Source of the DNA: Candidatus Leucobacter sulfamidivorax
Lineage (GTDB): Bacteria; Actinomycetota; Actinomycetes; Actinomycetales; Microbacteriaceae
Assembly (NCBI GenBank): GCA_016771945.1
Contig: QZLF01000001.1
Location: 434,001 to 498,000, forward strand
Length of the DNA stretch: 64,000 nt
Direction of reading: 5' to 3'
Shown here one piece after another: positions 35,002 through 42,925 of this stretch. The notes beneath the pieces were generated by a model. It was not told where the DNA came from and did no database searches. It saw only the letters and a program-made list of their open reading frames with translations. How positions within the stretch are numbered: the first letter of the stretch is position 1; the number at the start of each line of letters is the position of its first letter. Position numbers and translations under genes: made by a program.

Positions 35002-35434
35002 AGCTCACCGCGACGGGATCGATGCGGGTGAGTCCCGGGATCCGGTCGAAGGCTGGATCGGTGGAGGCGATCCTCCCGATGCCGTAGGCGAGCGCCGTCG
35101 CCGCGTGCACCGCGTCGCGACCGCGCACACCGGGGTGCAGCTCGATCAGTCTCAGCGAGGCGTCGAGCACCTTGCGGTCGATGCTCAGGATCGTGAGGCG
35201 ATGCATGATCTCTCTGGCGTCGGCCGTCGCCCGCTGGGGGTCGCCGGTGATGCGGAGCCGGTGGAAGGCGATCTCCTGGATCATCTCGACGCTGCCGTAG
35301 CCTCGCCCTCTGCCGGCACCGAGTTCGCTCAGCAGTTCGCGGCACGCGGTGCTGCGCGGATCCGCAGGGTTGAGCGCATAGAGTGCGACGGCGGCGTCGA
35401 CGAGAACCGCCTGCTCCATGACGGCGGGGATCAT
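35000..35434 (-). CDS. vapC: VapC-type PIN-domain toxin
   Basis: 144 residues with the PIN acidic set: Asp13 in AVLVDAAVALYAL, Glu50 or Glu54 in GSVEMIQEIAFHR, Asp107 in GVRGRDAVHAATA and Asp126 in RIASTDPAFD. VapC toxins are Mg-dependent RNases that typically cut tRNA or rRNA. The start overlaps the antitoxin stop (ATGA); an in-frame ATG follows five codons in. Confidence 0.92.
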   Translation of the reverse strand: MIPAVMEQAVLVDAAVALYALNPADPRSTACRELLSELGAGRGRGYGSVEMIQEIAFHRLRITGDPQRATADAREIMHRLTILSIDRKVLDASLRLIELHPGVRGRDAVHAATALAYGIGRIASTDPAFDRIPGLTRIDPVAVS

Positions 35435-35721
35435 CAGGCTGCGGCCTCTGCGCCGCGCGTCCGCTCGACCGTGACCATCTCGCGCTCCCAGTCCGCCTTC
35501 ATGTCCTCCCAGTCGACGGGCTCGTAGCGGTTCGGATCTGCGTCCACCCGATCCCAGAGGGCCTGCCAGGAGGCGCGAGCCCCTTTCTCGGAGAGCACCA
35601 TCTCCACCGCCTCGCGTACGAAGGCTCCGACGCTCACTCCGTCGGCCTTGGCTGCGGCTTCGACCAGCGCATACTGCTCAGGATCGAAGAGCACCTGCAC
35701 ACGTTTCTCGAGAGTCGCCAT
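35434..35721 (-). CDS. vapB: VapB-type antitoxin
   Basis: 95 residues. A ribbon-helix-helix-like N-terminus (KRVQVLFDPEQYALVEAAAKADGVSVGAFVREAVEMVLSE) is followed by an acidic, aromatic C-terminus (DPNRYEPVDWEDMKADWEREM) of the kind that wraps its toxin. The -10 box TAGACT lies 6 nt before the ATG, so the mRNA is probably leaderless, and a long inverted repeat lies directly upstream. Confidence 0.88.
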   Translation of the reverse strand: MATLEKRVQVLFDPEQYALVEAAAKADGVSVGAFVREAVEMVLSEKGARASWQALWDRVDADPNRYEPVDWEDMKADWEREMVTVERTRGAEAAA

Positions 35722-35727
35722 GCTCCG

Positions 35728-35733
35728 AGTCTA
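35728..35733 (-). promoter_or_regulatory. Leaderless -10 box of vapBC
   Basis: TAGACT on the minus strand, 6 nt before the vapB ATG. The -35 region would fall inside the 35738-35776 palindrome. Confidence 0.6.
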
Positions 35734-35737
35734 CGCT

Positions 35738-35776
35738 CGATCATGCACATGTTCGACGAAAACATGTGCATGATCG
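35738..35776. promoter_or_regulatory. Probable VapBC autoregulatory operator (16-bp perfect inverted repeat)
   Basis: CGATCATGCACATGTT (35738-35753) is repeated in perfect inversion at 35761-35776 with a 7-nt spacer. It is unusually AT-rich for this genome, starts 4 nt upstream of the vapBC -10 box and covers the -35 region. It also follows the FMN reductase stop by 9 nt, so a terminator role is possible, but there is no T-run. Toxin-antitoxin complexes commonly repress their own promoters through such palindromes. Confidence 0.75.
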
Positions 35777-35784
35777 CGGTGCTG

Positions 35785-36279
35785 TCAGCTCCGCAGGTAC
35801 TCGCCCTGCGCGGCGATCCACTCGTCGAGGATCGTCTCGCGGTCGTCGAAGCGCGGGGTCGCGAAGGAGAGCCCGCGGGTCGGCACGCTCGCTCCGAGCT
35901 CGACGAGCAGCGGGCGCAGCGTGAACTCGACTGCGAGCGCGTGGGCGTCGCCGCCGATCGTGAACACCGGCACCGCCGTGAGCCCCGCGAGGCCGTTCGT
36001 GGGGTAGCGGTCGAGGAAGGCCTTCAGCAGGCCGGTGTAGCTGGCCTTGTAGGTGGGGCTCGCGATCACCGCGTAGTCGGAGGAGGCGAGCTGCTCGTTC
36101 AGTCTGCCGACCGTCTCGGAGCCCCAGTCGAACATCTCGCCGGCGTGATCGGCCAGCTCGATCGTGGGCAGCACTTCGGCCCCGGTGAGCGTCGCGATGC
36201 GCGAGGCGAGACCTTCGGCGATCTGGCTGGTGCGGGAGGCGGACTGCGGGTTGCCGACGACGACGGTGAGAGTGCTCAT
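35785..36279 (-). CDS. NAD(P)H-dependent FMN reductase
   Basis: 164-residue flavodoxin-like fold: VVVGNPQSASRTSQIAEGLA phosphate loop, ASPTYKASYTGLLKAFLDRYP (family signature) and VFTIGGDAHALAVEFTLRPLLVELGA. Relatives (SsuE/MsuE/LadB types) supply reduced FMN to two-component monooxygenases. It could serve the NtaA/DszA-like enzyme at 13 kb, but they are not linked. Leaderless start at 36279. Confidence 0.9.
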   Translation of the reverse strand: MSTLTVVVGNPQSASRTSQIAEGLASRIATLTGAEVLPTIELADHAGEMFDWGSETVGRLNEQLASSDYAVIASPTYKASYTGLLKAFLDRYPTNGLAGLTAVPVFTIGGDAHALAVEFTLRPLLVELGASVPTRGLSFATPRFDDRETILDEWIAAQGEYLRS

Positions 36280-36285
36280 GCGCCC

Positions 36286-36291
36286 AGCTTA
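36286..36291 (-). promoter_or_regulatory. Leaderless -10 box of the FMN reductase
   Basis: TAAGCT on the minus strand with a 6-nt spacer to the ATG. Confidence 0.5.
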
Positions 36292-36340
36292 CGCGCGGGG
36301 CCGCCTCGCCGGTGGGCCTTTCGAGGCATGCCAGACGTTC

Positions 36341-36346
36341 TAGACT
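36341..36346 (+). promoter_or_regulatory. Leaderless -10 box of the DUF2520-panC-panB operon
   Basis: TAGACT with a 6-nt spacer to the GTG at 36353. Confidence 0.6.
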
Positions 36347-36352
36347 GAGGTC

Positions 36353-37225
36353 GTGGATGTCCCAGGCCGGCAGGCGCGGCCGACGAACGACGAGGCGAGC
36401 GGAAGCGGCGCCGTGCCGAGCGGTCGCGACGCGGCGTCGACCGTGCGCCGGATCGAGATCGTGGGTGCCGGACGCATGGGGAGCGCGCTCGCCGTCGCGC
36501 TGCGCGCCGCCGATGCCGCGGCGGAGTCCGGTGCCGGGTTCGAGATCCTCGGCCCATCCGGGCGCGGGGCGCGCTGCGAGACGGCCGACGCGGTGCTGCT
36601 CGCGGTGCCCGATGCGGCGATCGCCGATGCCGCGGCCGCGATCGCCCCGGGGCGCCTCGTCGGCCATGTCTCCGGTGCGACCCCGCTCGCCCCGCTCGGC
36701 CCGCACGAGGCCTTCGGGCTGCATCCGCTCACCACGGTGACCGCCGGGATGGGCGGGCACTTCGTCGGCGTCCACGCCGCGGTCGGCGGCACGAGCGCGC
36801 GGGCGCTCTCCTTCGCGGAGGGACTGGCCGAGACCCTGGTCATGCGGCCCTTCCGACTCGCGGATGAGGATCGACCGGCCTACCATGCGGCCGCCTCGGT
36901 CGCGTCGAACTTCCTCGTCGCCCTCGAGGGCTTCGCCGAGCAGATGGCCGCGAGCGCCGGGGTGCCGCGGCAGGCGCTCGCCCCACTGGTCCGCGCGACG
37001 GTGCGCAACTGGCAGGCCCTCGGCGCTCGGGACGCGCTCACCGGGCCGGTGGCGCGCGGCGACGAGGCCACGGTGGCGCGCCAGCGCGAGGCCGTGGCCG
37101 AACGCGCGCCCGAGCGGCTGCCGCTCTTCGACGCGCTCGTGACCGCCACGAGGGAGCTCGCGGCCGAGCCGGCGGGGGCGCCCGCGGGTGGGCCCGCGGA
37201 CGGCGGACGGAGCGGGATCCGATGA
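36353..37225 (+). CDS. Rossmann-fold and DUF2520 protein
   Basis: 290 residues. After a 30-residue N-terminal extension there is an NAD(P)-binding Rossmann fold (RRIEIVGAGRMGSALAVALRA; AVLLAVPDAAIADAAAAI) and then a DUF2520 helical domain (AFGLHPLTTVTAG; AYHAAASVASNFLVALEGFAEQMAASAGV) resembling 6-phosphogluconate-dehydrogenase-like proteins. It is translationally coupled to panC (ATGA), a frequent actinobacterial arrangement. A ketopantoate-reductase-like contribution is possible but not shown. Confidence 0.88.
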   Translation: MDVPGRQARPTNDEASGSGAVPSGRDAASTVRRIEIVGAGRMGSALAVALRAADAAAESGAGFEILGPSGRGARCETADAVLLAVPDAAIADAAAAIAPGRLVGHVSGATPLAPLGPHEAFGLHPLTTVTAGMGGHFVGVHAAVGGTSARALSFAEGLAETLVMRPFRLADEDRPAYHAAASVASNFLVALEGFAEQMAASAGVPRQALAPLVRATVRNWQALGARDALTGPVARGDEATVARQREAVAERAPERLPLFDALVTATRELAAEPAGAPAGGPADGGRSGIR

Positions 37226-38109
37226 GGACCGTGCGCACCGTCGCCGAACTGCGGGAAGCGCTCGGCGGCGCCGGAAGCGGCAGCGCCCTGAGCGGCGGTG
37301 CTCCGAGCGGCACAGTCGGCTTCGTGCCCACCATGGGCGCCCTGCACGAGGGGCACCTCTCGCTGCTGCGCGCGGCCCGCGCCGCCCACGACACCGTCGT
37401 GCTCTCGATCTTCGTGAACCCGACGCAGTTCAACGAGCAGAGCGACTTCGACCGCTACGCCCGCGACGAGGGGCGCGACGCGCGTCTCGCGGAGGAGGCC
37501 GGCGTCGACGTGCTGTTCGCCCCCGAGGTCTCCGAGATCTACCCCGAGGGCTTCTGCACCTCGGTGAGCGTCGGCGGACGGCTGACCGAGGTGCTCGAGG
37601 GCGCCGAGCGGGGCCGCGGCCACTTCGACGGCGTGGCCACGGTGGTGAGCAAGCTGCTGATCGCGGTGCGCCCCGACGCCGCGTACTTCGGGGAGAAGGA
37701 CTACCAGCAGCTGCTCGTCGTCCGCCGCCTCGTCGCGGACCTCGGCCTGCCGGTGCGCATCGTGGGCTGCCCCACCTCGCGCGAGCCCGACGGCCTCGCC
37801 CGCTCGAGCCGCAACGTGCGCCTCAGCGCCGAGGCGCGTGAGCGCGCCGGGACGATCCCCCGCGTCATGGCCGAGATCGCGGAGCGGGTGCGGGCCGGCG
37901 CCGAGGAGATCGAGCCGCTGCGAGCCGCTGCCGCCGAGGCGCTCGGGCGCGCCGGCGTCGAGGTGGAGTACCTCGCCTTCGTCGATCCCGATACGCTCGA
38001 GACCGTGGCCGATCTCGCGGCTCCGACCCGGCTCGCGGTGGCCGCGCGCGTCGACGACGTGCGCCTGATCGACAACCGACTGCTGACCCCTCCCGATACG
38101 AAGAGGTGA
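37222..38109 (+). CDS. panC: Pantothenate synthetase (pantoate-beta-alanine ligase)
   Basis: 295 residues that join pantoate and beta-alanine with ATP. Signatures: VPTMGALHEGHLSLLRAAR (HxGH-type ATP site), VLSIFVNPTQFNEQSDFDRYAR, GHFDGVATVVSKLLIAVRPDAAYFGEKDYQQL and REPDGLARSSRNVRLS (KMSKS-like region). An insertion rich in Gly and Ser (GGAGSGSALSGGAPSG) lies before the first motif. Coupled on both sides to its neighbours. Confidence 0.97.
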   Translation: MRTVRTVAELREALGGAGSGSALSGGAPSGTVGFVPTMGALHEGHLSLLRAARAAHDTVVLSIFVNPTQFNEQSDFDRYARDEGRDARLAEEAGVDVLFAPEVSEIYPEGFCTSVSVGGRLTEVLEGAERGRGHFDGVATVVSKLLIAVRPDAAYFGEKDYQQLLVVRRLVADLGLPVRIVGCPTSREPDGLARSSRNVRLSAEARERAGTIPRVMAEIAERVRAGAEEIEPLRAAAAEALGRAGVEVEYLAFVDPDTLETVADLAAPTRLAVAARVDDVRLIDNRLLTPPDTKR

Positions 38110-38978
38110 CCGAATTGCCGAAGATGACCCTGACCCGTCTCGCCGAGATGCGGGCGCAGCGCGAGCCCATCGTGATGGTGACCGCCTACGACTACCCCGA
38201 GGCCCGGGCCGCGGAGCGCGCGGGCGTCGACATGGTGCTCGTCGGCGACTCGGGCGCTCAGGTGAAGCTCGGCTACGACTCGACCGTGCGGGTGTCGGTC
38301 GACGAGATGATCATGCTCGCGAGTGCGGTGCACCGCGGCACGGAGAGCGCGTTCCTCGTCTGCGACCTGCCCTTCGGCTCCATCGAGGTCTCGGACGCCC
38401 AGGCCGTCGAGACCGCGGTGCGCTTCGTGCGCGAGGCCGGGGTCGACGCGGTGAAGCTCGAGGGCGGGAACGAGACGAAGTCGAGCCGGATCCGCGCGAT
38501 CGTCGCGGCGGGCATCCCGGTCGTCGGGCACGTCGGCCTCACCCCGCAGACCGCGACCGCGCTCGGCGGCCTGCGCGCGCAGGGCCGCACCGAGGAGAGC
38601 GCCCGCCGGGTGGTGCGGGAGGCGCTCGCGGTGCAGGAGGCCGGGGCCTGCGCGATGGTGATCGAGGCCGTGCCGACGGAGATCGTCGACGCCGTGCTGC
38701 CGCAGCTGCGCGTGCCGGTGATCGGCATCGGGGCCGGGCCGTCCGACGGGCAGGTGCTCGTGCTGCAGGACCTGCTCGGCGTCACCGAGGGCCGCACCGC
38801 GGCCTTCGTGAAGCGCTACGGCAGCATCGGCGAGGCGAGCACGGAGGCCATCGCGGCGTACGCGGCGGAGGTGCGCTCGGGCGCCTTCCCCGCGGCCGAG
38901 CACCAGTACGGCGCCGGCGAGGAGGCCGTGCGGGCCGCGCGCGAGGCAGCCGGAGCCGCCTCCGGGGAAAACGATTAG
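38106..38978 (+). CDS. panB: 3-methyl-2-oxobutanoate hydroxymethyltransferase
   Basis: 290 residues making ketopantoate from 2-oxoisovalerate and methylene-tetrahydrofolate. Conserved parts: PIVMVTAYDYPEARAAERAGVDMVLVGDSGAQVKLGYDSTVRV, VKLEGG (metal region), PVVGHVGLTPQT and VIGIGAGPSDGQVLVLQDLLG. The GTG start overlaps the panC stop. Confidence 0.97.
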   Translation: MTELPKMTLTRLAEMRAQREPIVMVTAYDYPEARAAERAGVDMVLVGDSGAQVKLGYDSTVRVSVDEMIMLASAVHRGTESAFLVCDLPFGSIEVSDAQAVETAVRFVREAGVDAVKLEGGNETKSSRIRAIVAAGIPVVGHVGLTPQTATALGGLRAQGRTEESARRVVREALAVQEAGACAMVIEAVPTEIVDAVLPQLRVPVIGIGAGPSDGQVLVLQDLLGVTEGRTAAFVKRYGSIGEASTEAIAAYAAEVRSGAFPAAEHQYGAGEEAVRAAREAAGAASGEND

Positions 38979-38981
38979 GCT
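38976..38981 (+). promoter_or_regulatory. Leaderless -10 box of yajQ
   Basis: TAGGCT overlapping the panB stop, with a 6-nt spacer to the ATG at 38988. Confidence 0.6.
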
Positions 38982-38987
38982 GAGGCT

Positions 38988-39476
38988 ATGGCTGATTCTT
39001 CATTCGACGTGGTGAGCAAGATCGACTCCATGGAGGTCGAGAACGCGGTGAACCAGGCCCGCAAGGAGGTCGAGCAGCGCTACGACTTCAAGGGCGTGGG
39101 GGCCGAGGTGACGCTGAGCGGGCAGGCGATCCTGATCAAGGCGAACACCGAGGAGCGGGCGAACGCCGTGCTCGACGTGCTGCAGTCGAAGTTCATCAAG
39201 CGGGGCCTCTCGCTCAAGGCGCTCGACTCGGGCGAGCCCTACGCGAGCGGCAAGGAGTACCGTATCGAGTCGAAGCTCAAGGAGGGCATCGACCAGGCGA
39301 CGGCGAAGAAGCTGAACAAGCTGATCCGCGACGAGGGCCCCAAGAGCGTGAAGAGCCAGGTGCAGGGCGACGAGCTGCGCGTGAGCTCGAAGAGCCGCGA
39401 CGACCTGCAGGCCGTCATCGCGCTGCTGAAGGACGCCGACGTGGATGTGGCCCTGCAGTTCGTCAACTTCCGCTGA
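38988..39476 (+). CDS. YajQ-family nucleotide-binding protein
   Basis: 162 residues with the two-lobed YajQ fold: [33 protein letters not shown] at the start, [24 protein letters not shown], and the closing [17 protein letters not shown]. YajQ proteins bind nucleotides and in some bacteria cyclic di-GMP; their role in actinobacteria is unclear. The last 28 bp of the gene are duplicated downstream. Confidence 0.95.
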   Translation: MADSSFDVVSKIDSMEVENAVNQARKEVEQRYDFKGVGAEVTLSGQAILIKANTEERANAVLDVLQSKFIKRGLSLKALDSGEPYASGKEYRIESKLKEGIDQATAKKLNKLIRDEGPKSVKSQVQGDELRVSSKSRDDLQAVIALLKDADVDVALQFVNFR

Positions 39477-39589
39477 CAAACTGCAGGCTGAGCTGATGCG
39501 GCGCCGTGTGCGCCGTTTCCACGACCGTTCGTCGACGCGATGCGTCGCCGATGACGGCCGTGCCCTGCAGTTCGTCAACTTCCGCTGAC
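39450..39589. repeat. Direct repeat of the yajQ 3' end (28 bp, 112 bp apart)
   Basis: The bases ending the gene, from GCCCTGCAGTTC through CTTCCGCTGAC (39450-39477), recur identically at 39562-39589, including the stop codon. The 84 bp between contain a small hairpin and no gene. The arrangement resembles attachment-site duplication at a gene 3' end, or a local tandem duplication whose first part diverged. Confidence 0.75.
39499..39515 (+). terminator. Small hairpin after yajQ
   Basis: CGGCGC-CGTGT-GCGCCG, a perfect 6-bp stem followed by TTTCC, 22 nt after the yajQ stop. Confidence 0.4.
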
Positions 39590-39682
39590 GAGCCGCGGCC
39601 GATCGGCCGATCGCGGGGGTCTTCCCTCTTCGATGGCGGGCGCAATGGTGCGCGTAGTGCTGTCTGCGCCTGGGCGGATTCA

Positions 39683-40891
39683 AGTGGTCAGTGCAACAAC
39701 ACTTCCGCGATAACTTCAGCCGGCTTCGCGAACTCGAGCCGTTTCCTGGGCCGATCGTTCATCTCCCACTCAACATAATCAAGATCTTCCTGACTGAACA
39801 CGGACAGATCCGTCCCTTTCGGGAAATACTGCCTCAGCAACCCATTCGTGTTCTCATTCGTGGGCCGCTGCCAGGGCGAGCGCGGATCACAGAAATAAAT
39901 ATCGATATCCGCCGCGACCGCGACCTCGCGATGCCTGCGCATCTCGCTGCCCTGATCCCACGTCAGGGTGCGCCGGATCCGATCCGGCAGCACGGACAAC
40001 TTCTCGATGAGCCCGTCCCGGACCGCGTCGACCCGGTGCTTCTCCGCATCCACCCGAACCAGCAACAGATACCCCGACCGGCGTTCCACGACCGTCCCGA
40101 TCGCCGAACGCCCGTCCTTCCCGATGATGAGGTCTCCCTCCCAATGCCCAGGAACCGCACGATCAGCCGCTTCTGGCGGCCGGTCAGCGATGAGCGTCAT
40201 CCCCTGGATCCGGCCCCGACGCTCACCCTCACGACGCTGCGGCCGGCGGAGTACCCGGCCGGTACGCAGCCGCTTCTCGAGTTCTCGTTTCAACCCGCCA
40301 CGGGCGAGCAGATACACCGATTGGTAGATCGTCTCGGGTGACACGCGCATCTCCGGCTGGTCGGGGAACTCTCGGCGTAACCGCCCCGAGATCTGCTCCG
40401 GTGACCGTTTCAACTCGAGTTCTCGCTGCACGAAACTTCGCAGCTCGGGGTGCATCGCGAGCTTACTCGGCTTCGGGCGGCGCGCGTTCTCAAAGGCCCG
40501 CGCATGAGCGGTCGTCGCCCGGTAGCGTCGGTGATGCCAATGCCGGGTCAGTTCTCGCGAGATCGTTGACGGGGCACGACCCAGTTCCCGGGCGATCTCA
40601 CGCACCCCGCAACCTGCACGCCTGAGCGACTGGATCTCGACACGTTCCTCGAACGACAAGAACCGACCCCGTAGCTCCCGCCCCCACCGGGGTCTGACCC
40701 CGCCATGCTCGCGAATATGCGTGCGGACCGCTGACGCGCTCCATCCGATATCCGCGCCGATCTCATCAGCAGTGAAACCCTGCTGCCGGAGATCCCATAA
40801 CCGGTGAACAACATCAGGAAGCATCGCAACGGAAAACTTCGGACTCATCTCAACCAACACCCTCCAATGATCAGGTGTTGCAACCACCACT
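39683..40891 (-). mobile_element. IS30-family insertion sequence, about 1.2 kb
   Basis: The two ends share AGTGGT-N3-TGCAACA-N-C in inverted orientation (left from 39683; right ending at 40891) and enclose one transposase gene. No convincing target duplication is visible at these boundaries, so the exact ends are approximate, or one flank has been rearranged. Confidence 0.8.
39688..40848 (-). CDS. IS30-family transposase
   Basis: 386 residues from the ATG at 40848 (GGAGGG upstream at 11 nt); an ATG at 40824 is an alternative. N-terminal helix-turn-helix regions (GFTADEIGADIGWSASAVRTHI; LSFEERVEIQSLRRAGCGVREIARELGRAPSTISREL), then the IS30 DDE core: GHWEGDLIIGKDGRSAIGTVVER, LTWDQGSEMRRHREVA, and CDPRSPWQRPTNENTNGLLRQYFPKGTD. 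The frame looks intact. Its stop is only 5 nt inside the left end. Confidence 0.93.
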   Translation of the reverse strand: MSPKFSVAMLPDVVHRLWDLRQQGFTADEIGADIGWSASAVRTHIREHGGVRPRWGRELRGRFLSFEERVEIQSLRRAGCGVREIARELGRAPSTISRELTRHWHHRRYRATTAHARAFENARRPKPSKLAMHPELRSFVQRELELKRSPEQISGRLRREFPDQPEMRVSPETIYQSVYLLARGGLKRELEKRLRTGRVLRRPQRREGERRGRIQGMTLIADRPPEAADRAVPGHWEGDLIIGKDGRSAIGTVVERRSGYLLLVRVDAEKHRVDAVRDGLIEKLSVLPDRIRRTLTWDQGSEMRRHREVAVAADIDIYFCDPRSPWQRPTNENTNGLLRQYFPKGTDLSVFSQEDLDYVEWEMNDRPRKRLEFAKPAEVIAEVLLH

Positions 40892-40964
40892 AGAACCCGC
40901 GCTGCTCCGAACAACATCGAGTGCACTATCGGCGGCTTGCGCGGATGAGACGGAACGCCGACGC

Positions 40965-42407
40965 TCAGCTCGGCAGCGACGGCCGCGGCTCGGCCGCCGG
41001 CTGCCGCGGGATCAGCAGCGACAGCACGAACGCGATGACGCCGACGACGATCGCCAGCCAGAAGGAGAGCTCGAACGCCTGACGGCTCGGCACCGCGACC
41101 CCCTCGAACTCCACGGTGACCGCGGCGAGCACGCCGCCCATCACCGCCGCCGCGGTGGCGGTGCCGACCGAGCGGAACAGTGCGTTGAGCCCGTTCGACG
41201 CCCCGGTCTCCGTCGCCGGGACGGAGCGCATGATGATCATCGGCATCGCGGCGAAGGTGAAGCCGATGCCGACGCCCACGAGCAGGTTCGCGACGAAGAT
41301 GTGCCAAGCCTCGCTGCCCCAGATCAGCACGAAGGCGTAGGCGAGCACGATCGCGGCGGTGCCGATCGTGAAGAGGCGGCGCGCGCCGATCGTGCGCTCG
41401 AGCCAGCCAGAAATCGGTGCGAGCACCATCATCACGAGGCCCGCGGGCATGATGACGAACGCAGCGCCCACCATGTCGAGTCCGAAGCCGGATCCCGATT
41501 CGACGGGCAGCTCGAGCATCTGCGGGAAGGTCACGTTCGACGCGAAGAGGGCGAAGCCCATGCAGAGGCTCGCCAGGTTCGTGAGCAGCACAGCCGGCCG
41601 TGCGGCGACCCTGAGATCGAGCAGCGGTCCCTTGACGCGCAGCTGGTACCAGCCCCACAGCACCAGCACGACCACCCCGCCGATCCCGCACGCGAGCGCG
41701 GCCACCGAGGCCCAGCCCCACTCCGCCCCGCGGGAGAGGAACAGCAGAAGCCCGGTCATGCCGAGGGCGAGGCCGATCGCACCGAGGACGTCGAGCCGCC
41801 CGGGGAAGAGCAGCACGTCGCCGGGCACGGCCAGTACCACGAACACGATTCCCGCGGCGCCGAGTCCGGCGGAGAGCCAGAACAGCGCGTGGAAGTCGGC
41901 GTGCTGCGCGAGATATGCCGCGAGCGGCATGCCCACGGCCCCGCCGACGCCCATCGTCGCGCTCATGAGGGCGACGGCCGTGGCGAGCCGCTCGGGCGGC
42001 AGCACGTCGCGCAGGATCGCGATGCCGAGCGGCACCACGCCCATCGAGGCGCCCTGCAACCCCCGTCCCAGGAGGATGCCGGGCACCGAGCTCGAGAACC
42101 CGGCGATCAGCGAGCCCAGGATCAGGATGCAGAGGAGGACGAGCACCACCCGGCGCTTGCCGTACATGTCGCCGAGGCGACCGGCGATCGGCGTCACCGC
42201 GGCCGAGACGAGCAGGGTGATGGTGACCACCCAGCTCGTGTCCTCGCGAGAGGCGTCCAGCAGCGCGGGCAGCTCGGCCTGGAGCGGCACGACGAGCGTG
42301 AACATGAACGACGAGCAGAGCCCGGTGAAGGCGAGCGCGGCCACCGTCGCCCAGCGGGGCGGCGTCCGCGTCAGGCGCCGCCGGCGCTGCTCGTCGCTCG
42401 TCGTCAC
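40965..42407 (-). CDS. MFS drug/metabolite exporter (DHA2-like)
   Basis: 480 residues with about 12-14 hydrophobic segments and the MFS motif GRLGDMYGKRRVVLV after the second or third helix. ASGRGLQG-type sequence (LGRGLQGASMGVVPLGIAILRDVLPPER) is typical of DHA2 exporters. GTG start with a leaderless TAGCCT box. It lies directly beyond the IS30 copy, whose insertion appears not to have damaged the gene. The substrate cannot be predicted. Confidence 0.92.
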   Translation of the reverse strand: MTTSDEQRRRRLTRTPPRWATVAALAFTGLCSSFMFTLVVPLQAELPALLDASREDTSWVVTITLLVSAAVTPIAGRLGDMYGKRRVVLVLLCILILGSLIAGFSSSVPGILLGRGLQGASMGVVPLGIAILRDVLPPERLATAVALMSATMGVGGAVGMPLAAYLAQHADFHALFWLSAGLGAAGIVFVVLAVPGDVLLFPGRLDVLGAIGLALGMTGLLLFLSRGAEWGWASVAALACGIGGVVVLVLWGWYQLRVKGPLLDLRVAARPAVLLTNLASLCMGFALFASNVTFPQMLELPVESGSGFGLDMVGAAFVIMPAGLVMMVLAPISGWLERTIGARRLFTIGTAAIVLAYAFVLIWGSEAWHIFVANLLVGVGIGFTFAAMPMIIMRSVPATETGASNGLNALFRSVGTATAAAVMGGVLAAVTVEFEGVAVPSRQAFELSFWLAIVVGVIAFVLSLLIPRQPAAEPRPSLPS

Positions 42408-42413
42408 CCGTCC

Positions 42414-42419
42414 AGGCTA
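42414..42419 (-). promoter_or_regulatory. Leaderless -10 box of the MFS gene
   Basis: TAGCCT on the minus strand, 6 nt before the GTG at 42407. Confidence 0.6.
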
Positions 42420-42456
42420 TCGGTGATGCTCGCGCGGCCGTCCGCGCGCCCGACGG

Positions 42457-42462
42457 TAGACT
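42457..42462 (+). promoter_or_regulatory. Leaderless -10 box of the DUF3151-purA operon
   Basis: TAGACT, 6 nt before the GTG at 42469. Its divergent partner lies 37 bp away. Confidence 0.6.
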
Positions 42463-42468
42463 GTCCGG

Positions 42469-42924
42469 GTGATCGGCGAGAACCTCCTCGGCCCCGAGCC
42501 CACGCTGCTTCCGGCCGAGCCCCGAGTGACCGACGCCCTCGCGTCAGGCGCAGACCTGGAGGGCGTGGTGCGGGCGAACCCGGATTCCCCGCTCGCCTGG
42601 GCGCTCGCCGCCGACGAGGCGCACGCGCAGGGCCGCACGCTTACGGCCTATGCCTTCGCCAGGGTGGGCTATCACCGCGGCCTCGACGCGCTGCGCCGCG
42701 CGGGCTGGAGGGGCGCGGGGCCGATCCCGTGGGATCACGAGGCGAACCGCGGAGTGCTGCGAGCCCTCTACGCGCTGCGCCGATCCGCCGCCGACATCGG
42801 CGAGACCTCCGAGGTCGAACGCCTCACCGAGTTCCTGAACGGGGCCGATCGCACCGCGATCGCCCGCATCGAGGCCGAGACCGGCCCGCACGACGCGAGC
42901 GACGAGCTCGAGGGAAGGGGCTGA
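42469..42924 (+). CDS. DUF3151 protein
   Basis: 151 residues, matching the small actinobacterial DUF3151 family: [11 protein letters not shown] at the start, [62 protein letters not shown] in the middle. The function is unknown. It is found next to purA, as here (1-nt gap), suggesting a link to purine or adenylosuccinate metabolism or simple co-expression. Confidence 0.88.
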   Translation: MIGENLLGPEPTLLPAEPRVTDALASGADLEGVVRANPDSPLAWALAADEAHAQGRTLTAYAFARVGYHRGLDALRRAGWRGAGPIPWDHEANRGVLRALYALRRSAADIGETSEVERLTEFLNGADRTAIARIEAETGPHDASDELEGRG

Positions 42925-42925
42925 G

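Noticed and set aside
40849-41721. Upstream extension of the IS30 transposase frame to 677 residues
   Set aside because: The extension crosses the element end and runs antisense-like through the MFS gene; the transposase core starts after the GGAGGG site at the ATG 40848.
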